Positions 28,714-36,390 are shown, numbered from the stretch's first letter. The stretch: 64,000 nt of DNA from an uncultured Lachnospiraceae bacterium (GCA_947631955.1 CANRNJ010000006.1:62001-126000); one strand, 5' to 3'. Notes: generated from the sequence alone by a model not told the origin. Made by a program: numbers and translations.

Positions 28714-29697
28714 TTAGAAATTATCCAAAAGTTCCAGATAGAAGGTATTGTAATCCTCCCGCTGTTCTTTCATAAACTGTATCGCCGACTTCGGATGTTG
28801 GTTCAACAGCCCGGTCAGAAGATAGGGAACGTCGTACCCCCATACCACGCCGGATCGTTTGAGCGGAACGATCTGTTTCTCAATGAACTTCAGGATCGGG
28901 TTGATCTTATATTTCGGATTTTTCAGGAATCCCAGCAGAAGTTCACTGGGGCAGTTACCGCACCCGCGCCCCATGCCGCTTACCGTGGCATCCAGATAGC
29001 TGACTCCCCGGATGATCGCCTCGGTCGTATTGGCAAAGGCGAGCTGCTGATTGTTATGTGCATGGACGCCCACTTTCTTGCCGTATTTGTCCGCCACTTC
29101 CAGATATTTGTCCGCCAGTCTTCTGACCTGCTCCGGATAGAGCGATCCATAGCTGTCCACCAGATATATCGTGCCGACGCTGCTCCTGCACAGCAGTTCC
29201 AGAGCCGCATCGATGTCCACGTCATTGGACTTGGAGATCGCCATGATGTTGACCGTCGTTTCATAGCCCTTCTTCGTGCAGTCCTCGATCATTTCAATGG
29301 CCGCCGGTATCGTATTGATGTAGGTGGCGACCCGGACCAGATCGATCGGACTGTCTTTTTTGTTCAGGATATCTTTTCGGAAATCACACCGGCCCACATC
29401 CGCCATCACGGAGATCTTCATGTCCGTTTTATTGTCGCCTGTTATGGCCCGTATATCCTTGTCGTCGCAGAATTTCCACCTGCCGAATTTATTCACATCA
29501 AACATTTCTTTTGAGGCCTTATACCCGAACTCCATATAGTCCACACCGGCCTCGATATTTGCCTGATACAATTGTTTTACAAAATCATCGGTAAAATAGA
29601 AATCGTTTACCAGTCCCCCGTCACGCAGCGTACAGTCCACCACCTTGATATCCGGCGTGTAGGACATCAGTGTTCTTTCGTTTGCTTTCTTTTCCAT
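28714..29697 (-). CDS. HMG-CoA lyase-like aldolase (DRE-TIM metallolyase superfamily)
   Basis: 327 aa; the ATG at 29697 follows AAAGGAG. It opens with IKVVDCTLRDGGLVNDF, the metal-binding DRE-type motif (here T-L-R-D-G-G), and has VGVHAHNNQQLAFANT, the HxH metal ligands of the barrel. This is the fold of 4-hydroxy-2-oxovalerate aldolase, HMG-CoA lyase and isopropylmalate synthase catalytic domains. It lacks the LeuA regulatory domain. The exact substrate is unknown; genes of this subgroup are annotated only as aldolase catalytic domain proteins. Confidence 0.8.
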   Translation of the reverse strand: MEKKANERTLMSYTPDIKVVDCTLRDGGLVNDFYFTDDFVKQLYQANIEAGVDYMEFGYKASKEMFDVNKFGRWKFCDDKDIRAITGDNKTDMKISVMADVGRCDFRKDILNKKDSPIDLVRVATYINTIPAAIEMIEDCTKKGYETTVNIMAISKSNDVDIDAALELLCRSSVGTIYLVDSYGSLYPEQVRRLADKYLEVADKYGKKVGVHAHNNQQLAFANTTEAIIRGVSYLDATVSGMGRGCGNCPSELLLGFLKNPKYKINPILKFIEKQIVPLKRSGVVWGYDVPYLLTGLLNQHPKSAIQFMKEQREDYNTFYLELLDNF

Positions 29698-29785
29698 GTC
29701 ATTATCTCCTTTTCCTTATCCTGTCAGGATCCCCATCCGCATCCCGCCGCTGTCTGGCGCCCAATGTCTGGGCGTCTTCTATCTC

Positions 29786-29967
29786 TATCATATTCTCAGA
29801 CGCCAGTACCGTAAATCATTCCGGGAGAATTGCAAAGCAATTCTCTTAGCGCAGAGTGCTGACTCTGCGCTTATTATATCATATTCTCAGATGCCAACAC
29901 CGTATATCATTCCGGGAGAATTGCAAAGCAATTCTCTTAATGCAGACCGCTGACTCTGCGCTTATTT
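29786..29967. repeat. 91-bp tandem duplication with two hairpins per unit
   Basis: Two adjacent copies (29786-29876 and 29877-29967) agree at about 90% of positions. Each contains an 8-bp palindrome AGAATTGC-AAA-GCAATTCT. The first also has the palindrome GCGCAGAGT-gctg-ACTCTGCGC, which is degraded in copy two. The second copy overlaps the tyrS stop codon at 29962-29964. No reading frame is conserved between copies. The hairpins may also act as weak terminators for tyrS. Confidence 0.85.
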
Positions 29968-31188
29968 TATCACGATCCTGCGGAAACTCTTTTTCCCTTT
30001 TCGGACAATAAACTCTCCTGCGGCTATCTCGTCTTTGGTATAGGACGCCTTAAAGTCCACCACTTTCTCGCCGCCTACCGCGACACCGCCCTGCTCGACG
30101 GCACGCCGCGCCTCGGACCGCGATGACGCCAGACCGGCCGCCACAAGGATTCCCAGAATATCGATCGCATCATCTGTAAACAGATCGTCCGTCAGCGTCG
30201 TCATAGGCATGTTTTCGGAACTGCCGCCCCCGGCGAAAAGCGCTTTGGCGGCCTCTTCGGCCCTTTTGGCTTCCTCTTCGCCATGCACGAGCATGGTCAG
30301 CTCATATGCAAGGATCTCTTTCGCGCGGTTCAACCGGCTGCCCTCCCACTTATCCATCTCGTCGATCTGTTCAAGAGGCAGGAAAGATAACATCCGCAGG
30401 CATTTCAGCACATCCGAGTCCGCGACGTTGCGCCAGTACTGATAAAATTCAAACGGCGTGGTCTTATTCGGATCGAGCCATACCGCGCCTTTCTGCGTCT
30501 TTCCCATCTTCTTGCCGTCAGAGTTCAACAGCAGGGTGATCGTCATGGCATAAGCGTCTTTACCCAGTTTTCTGCGGATCAGATCCGTGCCGCCCAGCAT
30601 ATTGCTCCACTGGTCGTCGCCGCCGAACTGCATATTACAGCCGTACCTCTTGTAGAGTTCCAGAAAGTCGTAGCTCTGCATGATCATATAGTTGAATTCC
30701 AGAAAGCTCAGACCCTTTTCCATCCTCTGCTTGTAGCACTCCGCCCTGAGCATGTTGTTGACGCTGAAGCACGGTCCTATCTCCCGGATAAAATCAATAT
30801 AATTCAGATCCAAAAGCCAGTCTGCATTATTGACCATGAGCGCTTTGCCGTCCGAGAAGTCGATAAAACGGCTGATCTGTTTCTTAAAACATTCGCAGTT
30901 ATGATCGATGGTTTCTTTCGTCATCATGGTGCGCATATCGCTTCTTCCCGTAGGATCGCCAATCATCGCCGTGCCGCCGCCGATCAGCGCGATCGGTTTA
31001 TTTCCGGCTTCCTGGAGTCTTTTCATAAGACACAGCGTCATAAAATGTCCCACATGAAGACTGTCCGCGGTGGGATCGAATCCAATGTAGAAAACCGCTT
31101 TTCCGTTGTTGATCAGATCCCGTATCTCATCCGCATCCGTCAACTGGGCAAGCAGGCCCCTTGCCTGAAGTTCCTCATAGATTTCCAT
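29962..31188 (-). CDS. tyrS: Tyrosyl-tRNA synthetase
   Basis: 408 aa from the ATG at 31188, which has AGGAAAT upstream; a longer frame begins inside the T-box terminator and is not the start. The class I signature is present as HVGHF (about residues 44-48) and KMGKT as the KMSKS equivalent (about 228-232). The C-terminal 70 residues form an S4 RNA-binding domain (SEARRAVEQGGVAVGGEKV). It charges tRNA-Tyr. Expression is controlled by the T-box leader at 31224-31538. The stop codon lies inside the 91-bp tandem repeat. Confidence 0.97.
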   Translation of the reverse strand: MEIYEELQARGLLAQLTDADEIRDLINNGKAVFYIGFDPTADSLHVGHFMTLCLMKRLQEAGNKPIALIGGGTAMIGDPTGRSDMRTMMTKETIDHNCECFKKQISRFIDFSDGKALMVNNADWLLDLNYIDFIREIGPCFSVNNMLRAECYKQRMEKGLSFLEFNYMIMQSYDFLELYKRYGCNMQFGGDDQWSNMLGGTDLIRRKLGKDAYAMTITLLLNSDGKKMGKTQKGAVWLDPNKTTPFEFYQYWRNVADSDVLKCLRMLSFLPLEQIDEMDKWEGSRLNRAKEILAYELTMLVHGEEEAKRAEEAAKALFAGGGSSENMPMTTLTDDLFTDDAIDILGILVAAGLASSRSEARRAVEQGGVAVGGEKVVDFKASYTKDEIAAGEFIVRKGKKSFRRIVIK

Positions 31189-31223
31189 AGTTTTATTTCC
31201 TTTCTGTGCGGCGGCAGACATAT

Positions 31224-31538
31224 AAAAGACCCGTCCTATCTCCATAGGACGGGTCTTACCCGTGTTACCACCTAAATTTACGGACGATTCACATCATCCG
31301 CCTCACCGGGTACTGTGCGGCATCGGACAAATGCATTAAACGCCCGCCTGACACAATACTCTTATGCTGTAACGTGCATACACGCCGCGGCCTACTGGGA
31401 AACCCGTTCTGCCGTGAAGCTCCAAGATGTATTCATAGAAGACTTTCCGCGCGCCTCTCATCAACCGGCTGCTTTCTGTGCGTTCCGTAATCCACTACTT
31501 GTTCTTGTCATAGCCTTTTATGATTTTAACTGTATTCT
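31224..31538 (-). promoter_or_regulatory. T-box leader (tyrosine) of tyrS
   Basis: The minus-strand leader carries the T-box core AAATTTAGGTGGTAACACG (31261-31279), which bulges to pair with uncharged tRNA, followed by a 14-bp terminator stem (AAGACCCGTCCTAT at 31226-31239 with its complement at 31244-31257) and a T run. In the Stem I region GAATACATC contains TAC at 31429-31431, positioned as a tyrosine specifier codon. Low charging of tRNA-Tyr should allow antitermination and raise tyrS expression. Confidence 0.9.
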
Positions 31539-31567
31539 AATGTAGCGGAATCTCTGCGGTTTGTCAA
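31539..31567 (-). promoter_or_regulatory. tyrS promoter
   Basis: A perfect TTGACA (31562-31567), 17-bp spacer and TACATT (31539-31544) are read on the minus strand directly upstream of the T-box leader. The left repeat of the inovirus starts 9 bp further upstream (31577), so the element replaces the sequence that would normally lie upstream of the -35 box. Confidence 0.85.
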
Positions 31568-31576
31568 TAGATAATT

Positions 31577-31593
31577 CCTGTTTTTGTCACTCA
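31577..31593 (+). repeat. Left direct repeat of the prophage (attL candidate)
   Basis: CCTGTTTTTGTCACTCA, identical to 39647-39663. It lies between the tyrS -35 box and the first phage sequences. It has no resemblance to a dif site. Confidence 0.8.
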
Positions 31594-31737
31594 TGTTTTC
31601 TGTAAAATTTATTTTAAACAAATCGAACCTGTGTAACTTGTTCATTTGTCAAGGGAGAGTGGGAAGCTGCTCTCCCGCTCTCCAGAGAGAAGAAAAGAGA
31701 AACCAGAAAAAGAGAAAAGAAAGGAAAAGGTGAGAGC
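31594..31737. other. Left-end phage leader
   Basis: This non-coding stretch before the first phage gene starts AT-rich, then holds a 7-bp inverted repeat GGGAGAG/CTCTCCC (about 31652-31676), followed by a purine-rich run (AGAGAGAAGAAAAGAG...) leading into the ribosome site. No clear sigma-A promoter could be assigned. Confidence 0.4.
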
Positions 31738-32016
31738 ATGAAAGTAACTATTACAGGTATCATGAAAGGCAAAAACAAAGCAGGCAGGGATTTTACGCAG
31801 CTGTATGCTACAACGATGTTCACGGATTATGAACTGGAAACGAATGATTGTACAGGCCATAAGACCATTGATGTATTTACATACCTTGACTGCGGTGCTC
31901 TGCATGTTGGTGACGTGGTGGATCTGGTGTATGAGCCCGGCTTCCAGGGCCTCGCTACACTGACGCAGATCATTCCGGTAAAAGCGCCTGACAGTAAAAC
32001 CGCCGCTGCTAAGTAA
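31738..32016 (+). CDS. Candidate phage ssDNA-binding protein (gV-like)
   Basis: 92 aa, close to the 87 aa of Ff gene V protein. The sequence alternates hydrophobic strands and short turns, as in an OB fold (KVTITGIMKGKNKAGRDFTQLYATTMF ... VGDVVDLVYEPGFQGLATLTQIIPV). The terminal VGDVV...GFQG pattern resembles inoviral ssDNA-binding proteins. It is first in the phage gene order, where gV lies relative to the coat genes. The Ala/Lys-rich tail APDSKTAAAK is typical of a disordered end. Family membership is inferred from size, order and pattern. The ribosome site is GGAAAAGGTGAG. Confidence 0.6.
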   Translation: MKVTITGIMKGKNKAGRDFTQLYATTMFTDYELETNDCTGHKTIDVFTYLDCGALHVGDVVDLVYEPGFQGLATLTQIIPVKAPDSKTAAAK

Positions 32017-32123
32017 AGATTTCTGATAAATCGTACACAAAATCAGAAAGCAGATTCATCGTTCATGTATCCGGCATACTCCTTCATGGCTCCCTACGGC
32101 CTTCTGATCTGTGCCGGATCTGT

Positions 32124-32154
32124 AAGAGGAAGTATGAAAATGCTTCCTCTTTGC
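32124..32154 (+). terminator. Terminator-like hairpin after the ssDNA-binding gene
   Basis: A 9-bp stem (AAGAGGAAG at 32124-32132 with CTTCCTCTT at 32143-32151) and a short T run lie in the 172-bp gap before the next phage gene. It could set the ratio of the abundant ssDNA-binding protein to the genes downstream. Confidence 0.65.
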
Positions 32155-32188
32155 ATTAAAAATTAAAAGAAGAATGGAGAGATACAGT

Positions 32189-32515
32189 ATGTCAGAATAT
32201 CATGAAATGGTCGTGTCTTATTTATTGTCAGACACAGAAATGGAATTGTTAAGAAAAATCACCCGGAATGTTCAGTTTTATGTTTGTTCTGATGGCAGCT
32301 GTCCTTTTGCTGACCAGACAGTAGAAGAAATGTTTGATTTTATTATGAATACCGGAGCAAGGAAGGATATTAAAGAAAGATTCGGACTTTCTATGGTCGG
32401 CTTTGGCATGATGAGTTTGGAAGATTGGAGTCATAACCGCAGCCTGCCTATAGAAGATTGGAAAATGGGAACAGCTGGCGGGATGCTGCAGGAGAAGAAA
32501 GATGAAAAAGGTTAA
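32189..32515 (+). CDS. Hypothetical phage protein, Cys-containing
   Basis: 108 aa from the ATG at 32189, chosen for the GGAGAG 8-13 bp upstream. It is soluble and acidic with a CSDGSCPF segment (two Cys five apart) that could bind metal, and a helical N-terminus (SDTEMELLRKITRN). I do not recognise it. The gene overlaps the next by 14 bp, so the two are coupled. It occupies a position between the gV-like and coat genes where Ff has no counterpart of this size. Confidence 0.65.
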   Translation: MSEYHEMVVSYLLSDTEMELLRKITRNVQFYVCSDGSCPFADQTVEEMFDFIMNTGARKDIKERFGLSMVGFGMMSLEDWSHNRSLPIEDWKMGTAGGMLQEKKDEKG

Positions 32516-33107
32516 ATGGATATGTCTGGCCATCCTTCTGGTGTATTTCCTGATCCTGCTTCTTGGATGTATCGGAAATAAGTTTATTGTCCATGCCGAG
32601 GAACCCGGAACGGAGTCCTACAATGAGCAGATGATCAATTATCTTGCACAGCGTATGCAGGAAATGGGGGTTCAGATCGATGAGATCAACCAGAAGCTGC
32701 AGCTGATCGATGAGAACGATGCAGCAGAGGAAGAACAGCGGATCTCTATGTCGGACAAGCTGGATCTTCTGGTGATCGGCATGGAACAGCTTGTTGATAA
32801 CAGCATCACGGAACTGGAAGCATTGGAAGCTTCCGGGACACAGGAAGAGGAATACAGGGCATATGTATCGGAGTCGCTCGATGATCTGAACGCAACCGCC
32901 CTGCAGCAGTCGGATAATACGGTCAGCGGAAACATGCGTCTTTCCGATCTGGACGATACGATCCGCAGCAGCAGCGAAGATAGCCGCAGCGCATATACGG
33001 ATCTGTTCACGGAAGGCCTGACCTATGTTCTGGTGTTTATCGGTATTGTAGTCGGCGCGATTGTCGGCGCCGTAGTAGTGGGGTTTTTGAAGCATGATCA
33101 CACTTGA
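32502..33107 (+). CDS. Phage membrane protein with coiled coil and two hydrophobic ends
   Basis: 201 aa. The N-terminus is a signal or anchor (ICLAILLVYFLILLLGC, residues 7-23) with LLGC resembling a lipobox, and VHAEEP just after could be a signal-peptidase I site. Residues 40-160 are strongly acidic and heptad-like (YLAQRMQEMGVQIDEINQKLQLIDEN). A Gly/Val-rich membrane helix ends it (LTYVLVFIGIVVGAIVGAVVVGFL, 173-196). It overlaps both neighbours. The C-terminal helix resembles an inovirus minor coat protein, while the coiled coil would extend outside the membrane. Role unknown; a minor virion or adsorption protein is possible. Confidence 0.65.
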   Translation: MKKVKWICLAILLVYFLILLLGCIGNKFIVHAEEPGTESYNEQMINYLAQRMQEMGVQIDEINQKLQLIDENDAAEEEQRISMSDKLDLLVIGMEQLVDNSITELEALEASGTQEEEYRAYVSESLDDLNATALQQSDNTVSGNMRLSDLDDTIRSSSEDSRSAYTDLFTEGLTYVLVFIGIVVGAIVGAVVVGFLKHDHT

Positions 33108-33219
33108 TTTTCTGTCGATCTTCATGATCGGCGCCGTCACTGGCATCGGTGCCGTAATGGTAGCCGGACTTGTCGGGATCCTTGTGCGCTGGTTTTTGAA
33201 GTTAATAACGTCATTCTAA
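33094..33219 (+). CDS. Small hydrophobic phage protein (minor coat pVII/pIX-like)
   Basis: 41 aa starting at the ATG inside the end of the preceding gene (14-bp overlap) and ending 16 bp before the major coat gene. It is nearly all one membrane helix (FMIGAVTGIGAVMVAGLVGILVRWF) with a basic tail. Size and place, just before the major coat gene, match the 32-33 aa Ff proteins VII and IX. There is no independent ribosome site, so translational coupling is likely. Confidence 0.6.
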   Translation: MITLDFLSIFMIGAVTGIGAVMVAGLVGILVRWFLKLITSF

Positions 33220-33235
33220 GGAAGGGGGTGTTCGT

Positions 33236-33433
33236 ATGTTTGATATTCCTGTAGGTGCTCTGGAAGCTACTGTTGCGAAGCAGGCTCTGGAAGCTGTTCA
33301 GACTGGTCTTACGGATGTGGCATCCAATGTCGGCAGCTCTATTGTAGCTATCGTTCCGATAGCACTGGGTGTTGTCGGTGCGGTGATCGCTGTCACTTTT
33401 GGCATTAAGTTCTTCCGTAAACTGGTGAAGTAA
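33236..33433 (+). CDS. Inovirus major coat protein (pVIII-like)
   Basis: 65 aa. An amphipathic N-terminal helix (residues 7-30) is followed by one hydrophobic helix (about 34-57, SIVAIVPIALGVVGAVIAVTFG) and a short basic end KFFRKLVK that would face the packaged DNA. This three-part layout is the Ff pVIII plan. A cleavable leader is not obvious, so it may be inserted without one. The ribosome site GGAAGGGGGTG is the strongest in the element, and a terminator-like hairpin follows at once, as expected for the most abundant protein. Confidence 0.85.
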   Translation: MFDIPVGALEATVAKQALEAVQTGLTDVASNVGSSIVAIVPIALGVVGAVIAVTFGIKFFRKLVK

Positions 33434-33456
33434 TGATGCAACTCCGGAACAGGATG

Positions 33457-33495
33457 AGGGGAAGCCTGTGCTTCCCCTTGTTCAGTGTTTTTTCA
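33457..33495 (+). terminator. Terminator after major coat gene
   Basis: A 9-bp stem (AGGGGAAGC with GCTTCCCCT, 33457-33478) with a 4-nt loop is followed by TGTTCAGTGTTTTTTC. It mirrors the terminator after gene VIII in Ff phages and marks the left edge of an AT-rich block. Confidence 0.75.
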
Positions 33496-33772
33496 GTTCT
33501 TCCCAGATTGCATCGATATATGGTGTGGTTTTATCGTATTTATAGATTTTTGCTTTACCGATGTGCGGTAGTTTCAATTTCCGTTTTATTTTTCGGATGC
33601 GTCTTTCTTTTTTATGCTGTTTCAGGATTTCTTTATGTGTTGGTGCTTTTACTACCTTTATTTTGGGTTTTTTGCAAAAATTCATATACAGAATGATAAA
33701 GAAAGCTATGAATACAATGATGACAAATATTGCATCCGGATTATGTTCAAATAAAGTAAAGATATTTTCCAT
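33482..33772 (-). CDS. Hypothetical membrane protein, only antisense gene in the prophage
   Basis: 96 aa on the minus strand. AATTGGAGGAACAAAA precedes the ATG, an excellent ribosome site, which supports this strand over the overlapping + frames. One membrane helix (about residues 13-32, FVIIVFIAFFIILYMNF) is followed by a very basic cytoplasmic tail (KEILKQHKKERRIRKIKRKLKL). The gene is AT-rich, unlike the coat genes before it. I do not recognise the family. Its inverted orientation and placement between coat and pIII genes suggest an accessory gene, for example in immunity or exclusion, but that is inference. Confidence 0.65.
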   Translation of the reverse strand: MENIFTLFEHNPDAIFVIIVFIAFFIILYMNFCKKPKIKVVKAPTHKEILKQHKKERRIRKIKRKLKLPHIGKAKIYKYDKTTPYIDAIWEELKKH

Positions 33773-33833
33773 TTTTGTTCCTCCAATTATGATTGTAATT
33801 TAAAAATAGAAGCTTGTAAAGGTGTGATGAATT

Positions 33834-35516
33834 ATGAAAATTGCAAAGCTGCTTAAAAGAATTGTTTCTTTATTCTTGATCATAATGATGTTTACGCTTA
33901 CTGTTGGATCTGATTGGTTCGATGCTAATCATATGACAGAAGTTGATGCTGCCGAGGTGGTGGTCGGCGGTGTAGCAATAACTGCTGCTACAGCTGGCCA
34001 GATCTGTTTGTTTGTCGGTGCTGCAGCATTAACTCTCTATTGTGCAGGTGAAGTTTATGAAAATCGTGACGAAATTGCAAAGTTTGGTAAAGATGTAATT
34101 GATTCATGCACTGAATTTTGTGATGACTGGGTTTTGTCTTTTACCGATACTTCCGGACAGGATTATGTGTTTGGTTCTGAAGCTTTAGAACAGGTACAGG
34201 ATATGGACTGGGAAGTAATACAGGGTGGTGGCGGTGATCCCGGTGAAGATCCTGATGATAATAAAAACGGTTGGAAAGATAAAGTTCTGGATATATTCAG
34301 TCCGGCTAATGAATTGATTGGCAGCTTTACTGCTATGGGTGCGACTTGGCTTTATGACATCTGTTCAAATATTTATAACAAGTGGGTCAATGGTGAGCCA
34401 ATGACGGAAGCGGAAGCAAATGTTGCTTCATGGTTTAATGCTGCAGGTGTAACACAGGATGAAATCATTCAGCAATGGACAGGTGAACCATATGCCTATA
34501 CTCTTTATGGCCGTAGTTATAATACATACTATAAAAGTGAATTAACATTTCGCTCGCGTGAAGGTTTTACATCATCTAAACCGTTGGCTGGTTATCTGAC
34601 AGTTGGATCTGATGGTTATCAGGATTTATGGATTACTTCTTTATCTTCTGGAGGTATTTATTTGGACTATTTTTATCCTAGTGGGGAGTTAAACAATGTA
34701 GTCGGTAATGGTTATCCTGCTGGTGCATATTTTTATGTATTGTCATATGCAGCAAACTTCCCGATCTTTGCTTCCGAGGAAGAGGCAAAAGCATATCTTC
34801 AAGGTCAAACAGATGCTTCTGCGGCGGTTAATTATGCTAAAACATACCGTCTGGCCGACTGGCTTGCCGATGATGAATACTGGAATAAGGCAAAATATGT
34901 ATTTCCGCTTACTGGTATCGGTTTAAGCATTGATCAGATGATGGATGCCATGAATGCTTTGAATAGATATCGTGCGCTTCATCCGGATCTTACCCCGGAA
35001 GAACTGGCAGAATTGTTGCGGCAGATACTGCCGGGCATAACACCAGAAATATTAACACAAATTTTACCAGGAGTGGACCCGCTTCCTGATCTTTCACCAG
35101 ATCCCGCCCTGCAGCCGGATCCGCAGAAGGAACCTATTTACTATCCTTCGCCAGATGCCCATCCTCTGCCGGAGCCGGGTACGGGTACGGATCCTGTAGA
35201 CCCGGATCCGCCGGATGAGGGGGATGATTCCGGAGGCGGCCGGGATGATCCCAATGACAAGTGGGTGGTGGATCTGAGTAAGTTTTTCCCGTTCTGCATC
35301 CCTTTTGACCTGGTCTATCTGCTGGATGTACTGGATGCAGAGCCGCAGGCGCCGCGCTTTGAGATCCCTTTGAAGCTTCCCGCCTACGGCATCGACTACA
35401 CGTTTGTTATAGATCTTTCTGATTTTGAGTCAGTAGCAGCCGTCTTCCGGACGTTTGAAACGATCCTGTTTATACTCGGCCTGATCCTGCTGACAAGGGA
35501 ATTGATACAGGGGTGA
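33834..35516 (+). CDS. Large pIII-like adsorption/minor coat protein
   Basis: 560 aa. A signal peptide precedes an Ala-rich cleavage region (residues 1-42), then a second hydrophobic stretch (43-72). A large Tyr/Gly/Asp-rich extracellular region runs to about 370, followed by a Pro/Asp-rich linker (about 410-470, PDPALQPDPQKEP, GTGTDPVDPDPP). A conserved-looking C-terminal domain with one final membrane helix ends it (FETILFILGLILLTREL, 540-556). This matches the Ff pIII layout: receptor domains, flexible linker, membrane anchor. The 5' two thirds are AT-rich and the rest GC-rich, with a change near 34980-35090. No receptor can be named. Confidence 0.75.
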   Translation: MKIAKLLKRIVSLFLIIMMFTLTVGSDWFDANHMTEVDAAEVVVGGVAITAATAGQICLFVGAAALTLYCAGEVYENRDEIAKFGKDVIDSCTEFCDDWVLSFTDTSGQDYVFGSEALEQVQDMDWEVIQGGGGDPGEDPDDNKNGWKDKVLDIFSPANELIGSFTAMGATWLYDICSNIYNKWVNGEPMTEAEANVASWFNAAGVTQDEIIQQWTGEPYAYTLYGRSYNTYYKSELTFRSREGFTSSKPLAGYLTVGSDGYQDLWITSLSSGGIYLDYFYPSGELNNVVGNGYPAGAYFYVLSYAANFPIFASEEEAKAYLQGQTDASAAVNYAKTYRLADWLADDEYWNKAKYVFPLTGIGLSIDQMMDAMNALNRYRALHPDLTPEELAELLRQILPGITPEILTQILPGVDPLPDLSPDPALQPDPQKEPIYYPSPDAHPLPEPGTGTDPVDPDPPDEGDDSGGGRDDPNDKWVVDLSKFFPFCIPFDLVYLLDVLDAEPQAPRFEIPLKLPAYGIDYTFVIDLSDFESVAAVFRTFETILFILGLILLTRELIQG

Positions 35517-35520
35517 TGAG

Positions 35521-35757
35521 ATGATTGAATGGATGAGCGAATTGTTAAACAAGTTTCTGGACTGGGTGCTGCAGCTTCTGCCGCTGTCCCCGTTCCGGGA
35601 TGTGATCGATGAGCTGGCCGCGCTGCCGTACTTAGGTTATATCAACTGGCTTGTGCCCGTGGGCAGGTTCTTGAAGATCGGCGCCGCATGGCTGGGTGCA
35701 ATCACGCTTTACTATATGTACAGCATCATTCTGCGCTGGATCAAGGCCATCAGATAA
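35521..35757 (+). CDS. pVI-like minor coat membrane protein
   Basis: 78 aa, starting 4 bp after the pIII-like gene. An amphipathic N-terminus (residues 1-30, EWMSELLNKFLDWVLQLL) and one or two hydrophobic segments (about 38-70) end in a basic RWIKAIR. It lies between the pIII-like and Zot genes, exactly where gene VI lies in Ff (III-VI-I), so a tail-cap protein is the best guess. A holin-like role is less likely given the position. Confidence 0.65.
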   Translation: MIEWMSELLNKFLDWVLQLLPLSPFRDVIDELAALPYLGYINWLVPVGRFLKIGAAWLGAITLYYMYSIILRWIKAIR

Positions 35758-35769
35758 GGGGGTGGATCC

Positions 35770-36390
35770 ATGATCACACTGTATTCCGGTACACCCGGAT
35801 CCGGCAAGAGCCTCCACCTTGCCCGGTACATCCATGACCGCCTGGTCTATGACAGGTGCGTGGTGATCGCCAACTTCGAGTTTAACTGGAAGGCGATCAA
35901 AGGGAAAAAGCGCGGCGTCTTCCTCAGCATAGACAATGACCGCATGACGCCGAAGCGCCTGATCCGGTTCGCCCGCGACCATGACCGGGTGCGTTTCCGG
36001 GACAAGCGCCGTAAGGAAGGGCGCTATACGCTCGTGATCGATGAGGCGCAGATCCTGTTCAATGCGCGGGAATGGAACCTTGCGAACCGTGCCGGCTGGA
36101 CATCGTTCTTCACGCAGCACAGAAAGTACGGTTATGACGTGATCCTGATCGCCCAGTTCGACCGGATGCTTGACCGCCAGATCCGTTCCCTGATCGAGTA
36201 TGAGGTGATCCACCGGAAGGTCAATAACTACGGATGGTTCGGGAAGATCCTCGGCCTGCTATCCGGGGGTGCCCTGTTTGCGGCCGTGAAGATGTGGTAT
36301 CCGATGAAGGAGCGCGTGGGCGCAGAGTTCTTCCTGGCGCGGAAAAAGTACTACAGCCTTTACGATACGTTCAAGATGTTCGATGCGTGA
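35770..36390 (+). CDS. Zot/pI-family phage assembly ATPase
   Basis: 206 aa. Walker A GTPGSGKS (residues 7-14) and Walker B TLVIDEAQ (87-94) are clear, with the family features VIANFEF and TQHRKYGYDVILIAQF. A hydrophobic stretch (155-178, GWFGKILGLLSGGALFAAVKMW) would be the membrane segment, leaving only a short end. In filamentous phages pI/Zot drives virion extrusion through the inner membrane. It lacks the long periplasmic domain that meets pIV, in keeping with a host without an outer membrane. The name zonula occludens toxin is historical; nothing here suggests toxicity. Confidence 0.93.
   Translation: MITLYSGTPGSGKSLHLARYIHDRLVYDRCVVIANFEFNWKAIKGKKRGVFLSIDNDRMTPKRLIRFARDHDRVRFRDKRRKEGRYTLVIDEAQILFNAREWNLANRAGWTSFFTQHRKYGYDVILIAQFDRMLDRQIRSLIEYEVIHRKVNNYGWFGKILGLLSGGALFAAVKMWYPMKERVGAEFFLARKKYYSLYDTFKMFDA

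Noticed and set aside
31189..31245. Upstream in-frame extension of tyrS
   Set aside because: It would start inside the T-box terminator hairpin; a better ribosome site precedes the ATG at 31188.
31577..31593. dif/XerCD integration site
   Set aside because: The 17-bp repeat shows no resemblance to Firmicutes dif arms.
33561..33803. + strand frames between the coat and pIII-like genes
   Set aside because: They overlap the minus-strand gene, which has a much better ribosome site and a sensible protein.
35770..36390. Zot as an enterotoxin
   Set aside because: Only the assembly ATPase part is present; the name is historical and the long extracellular part is missing.
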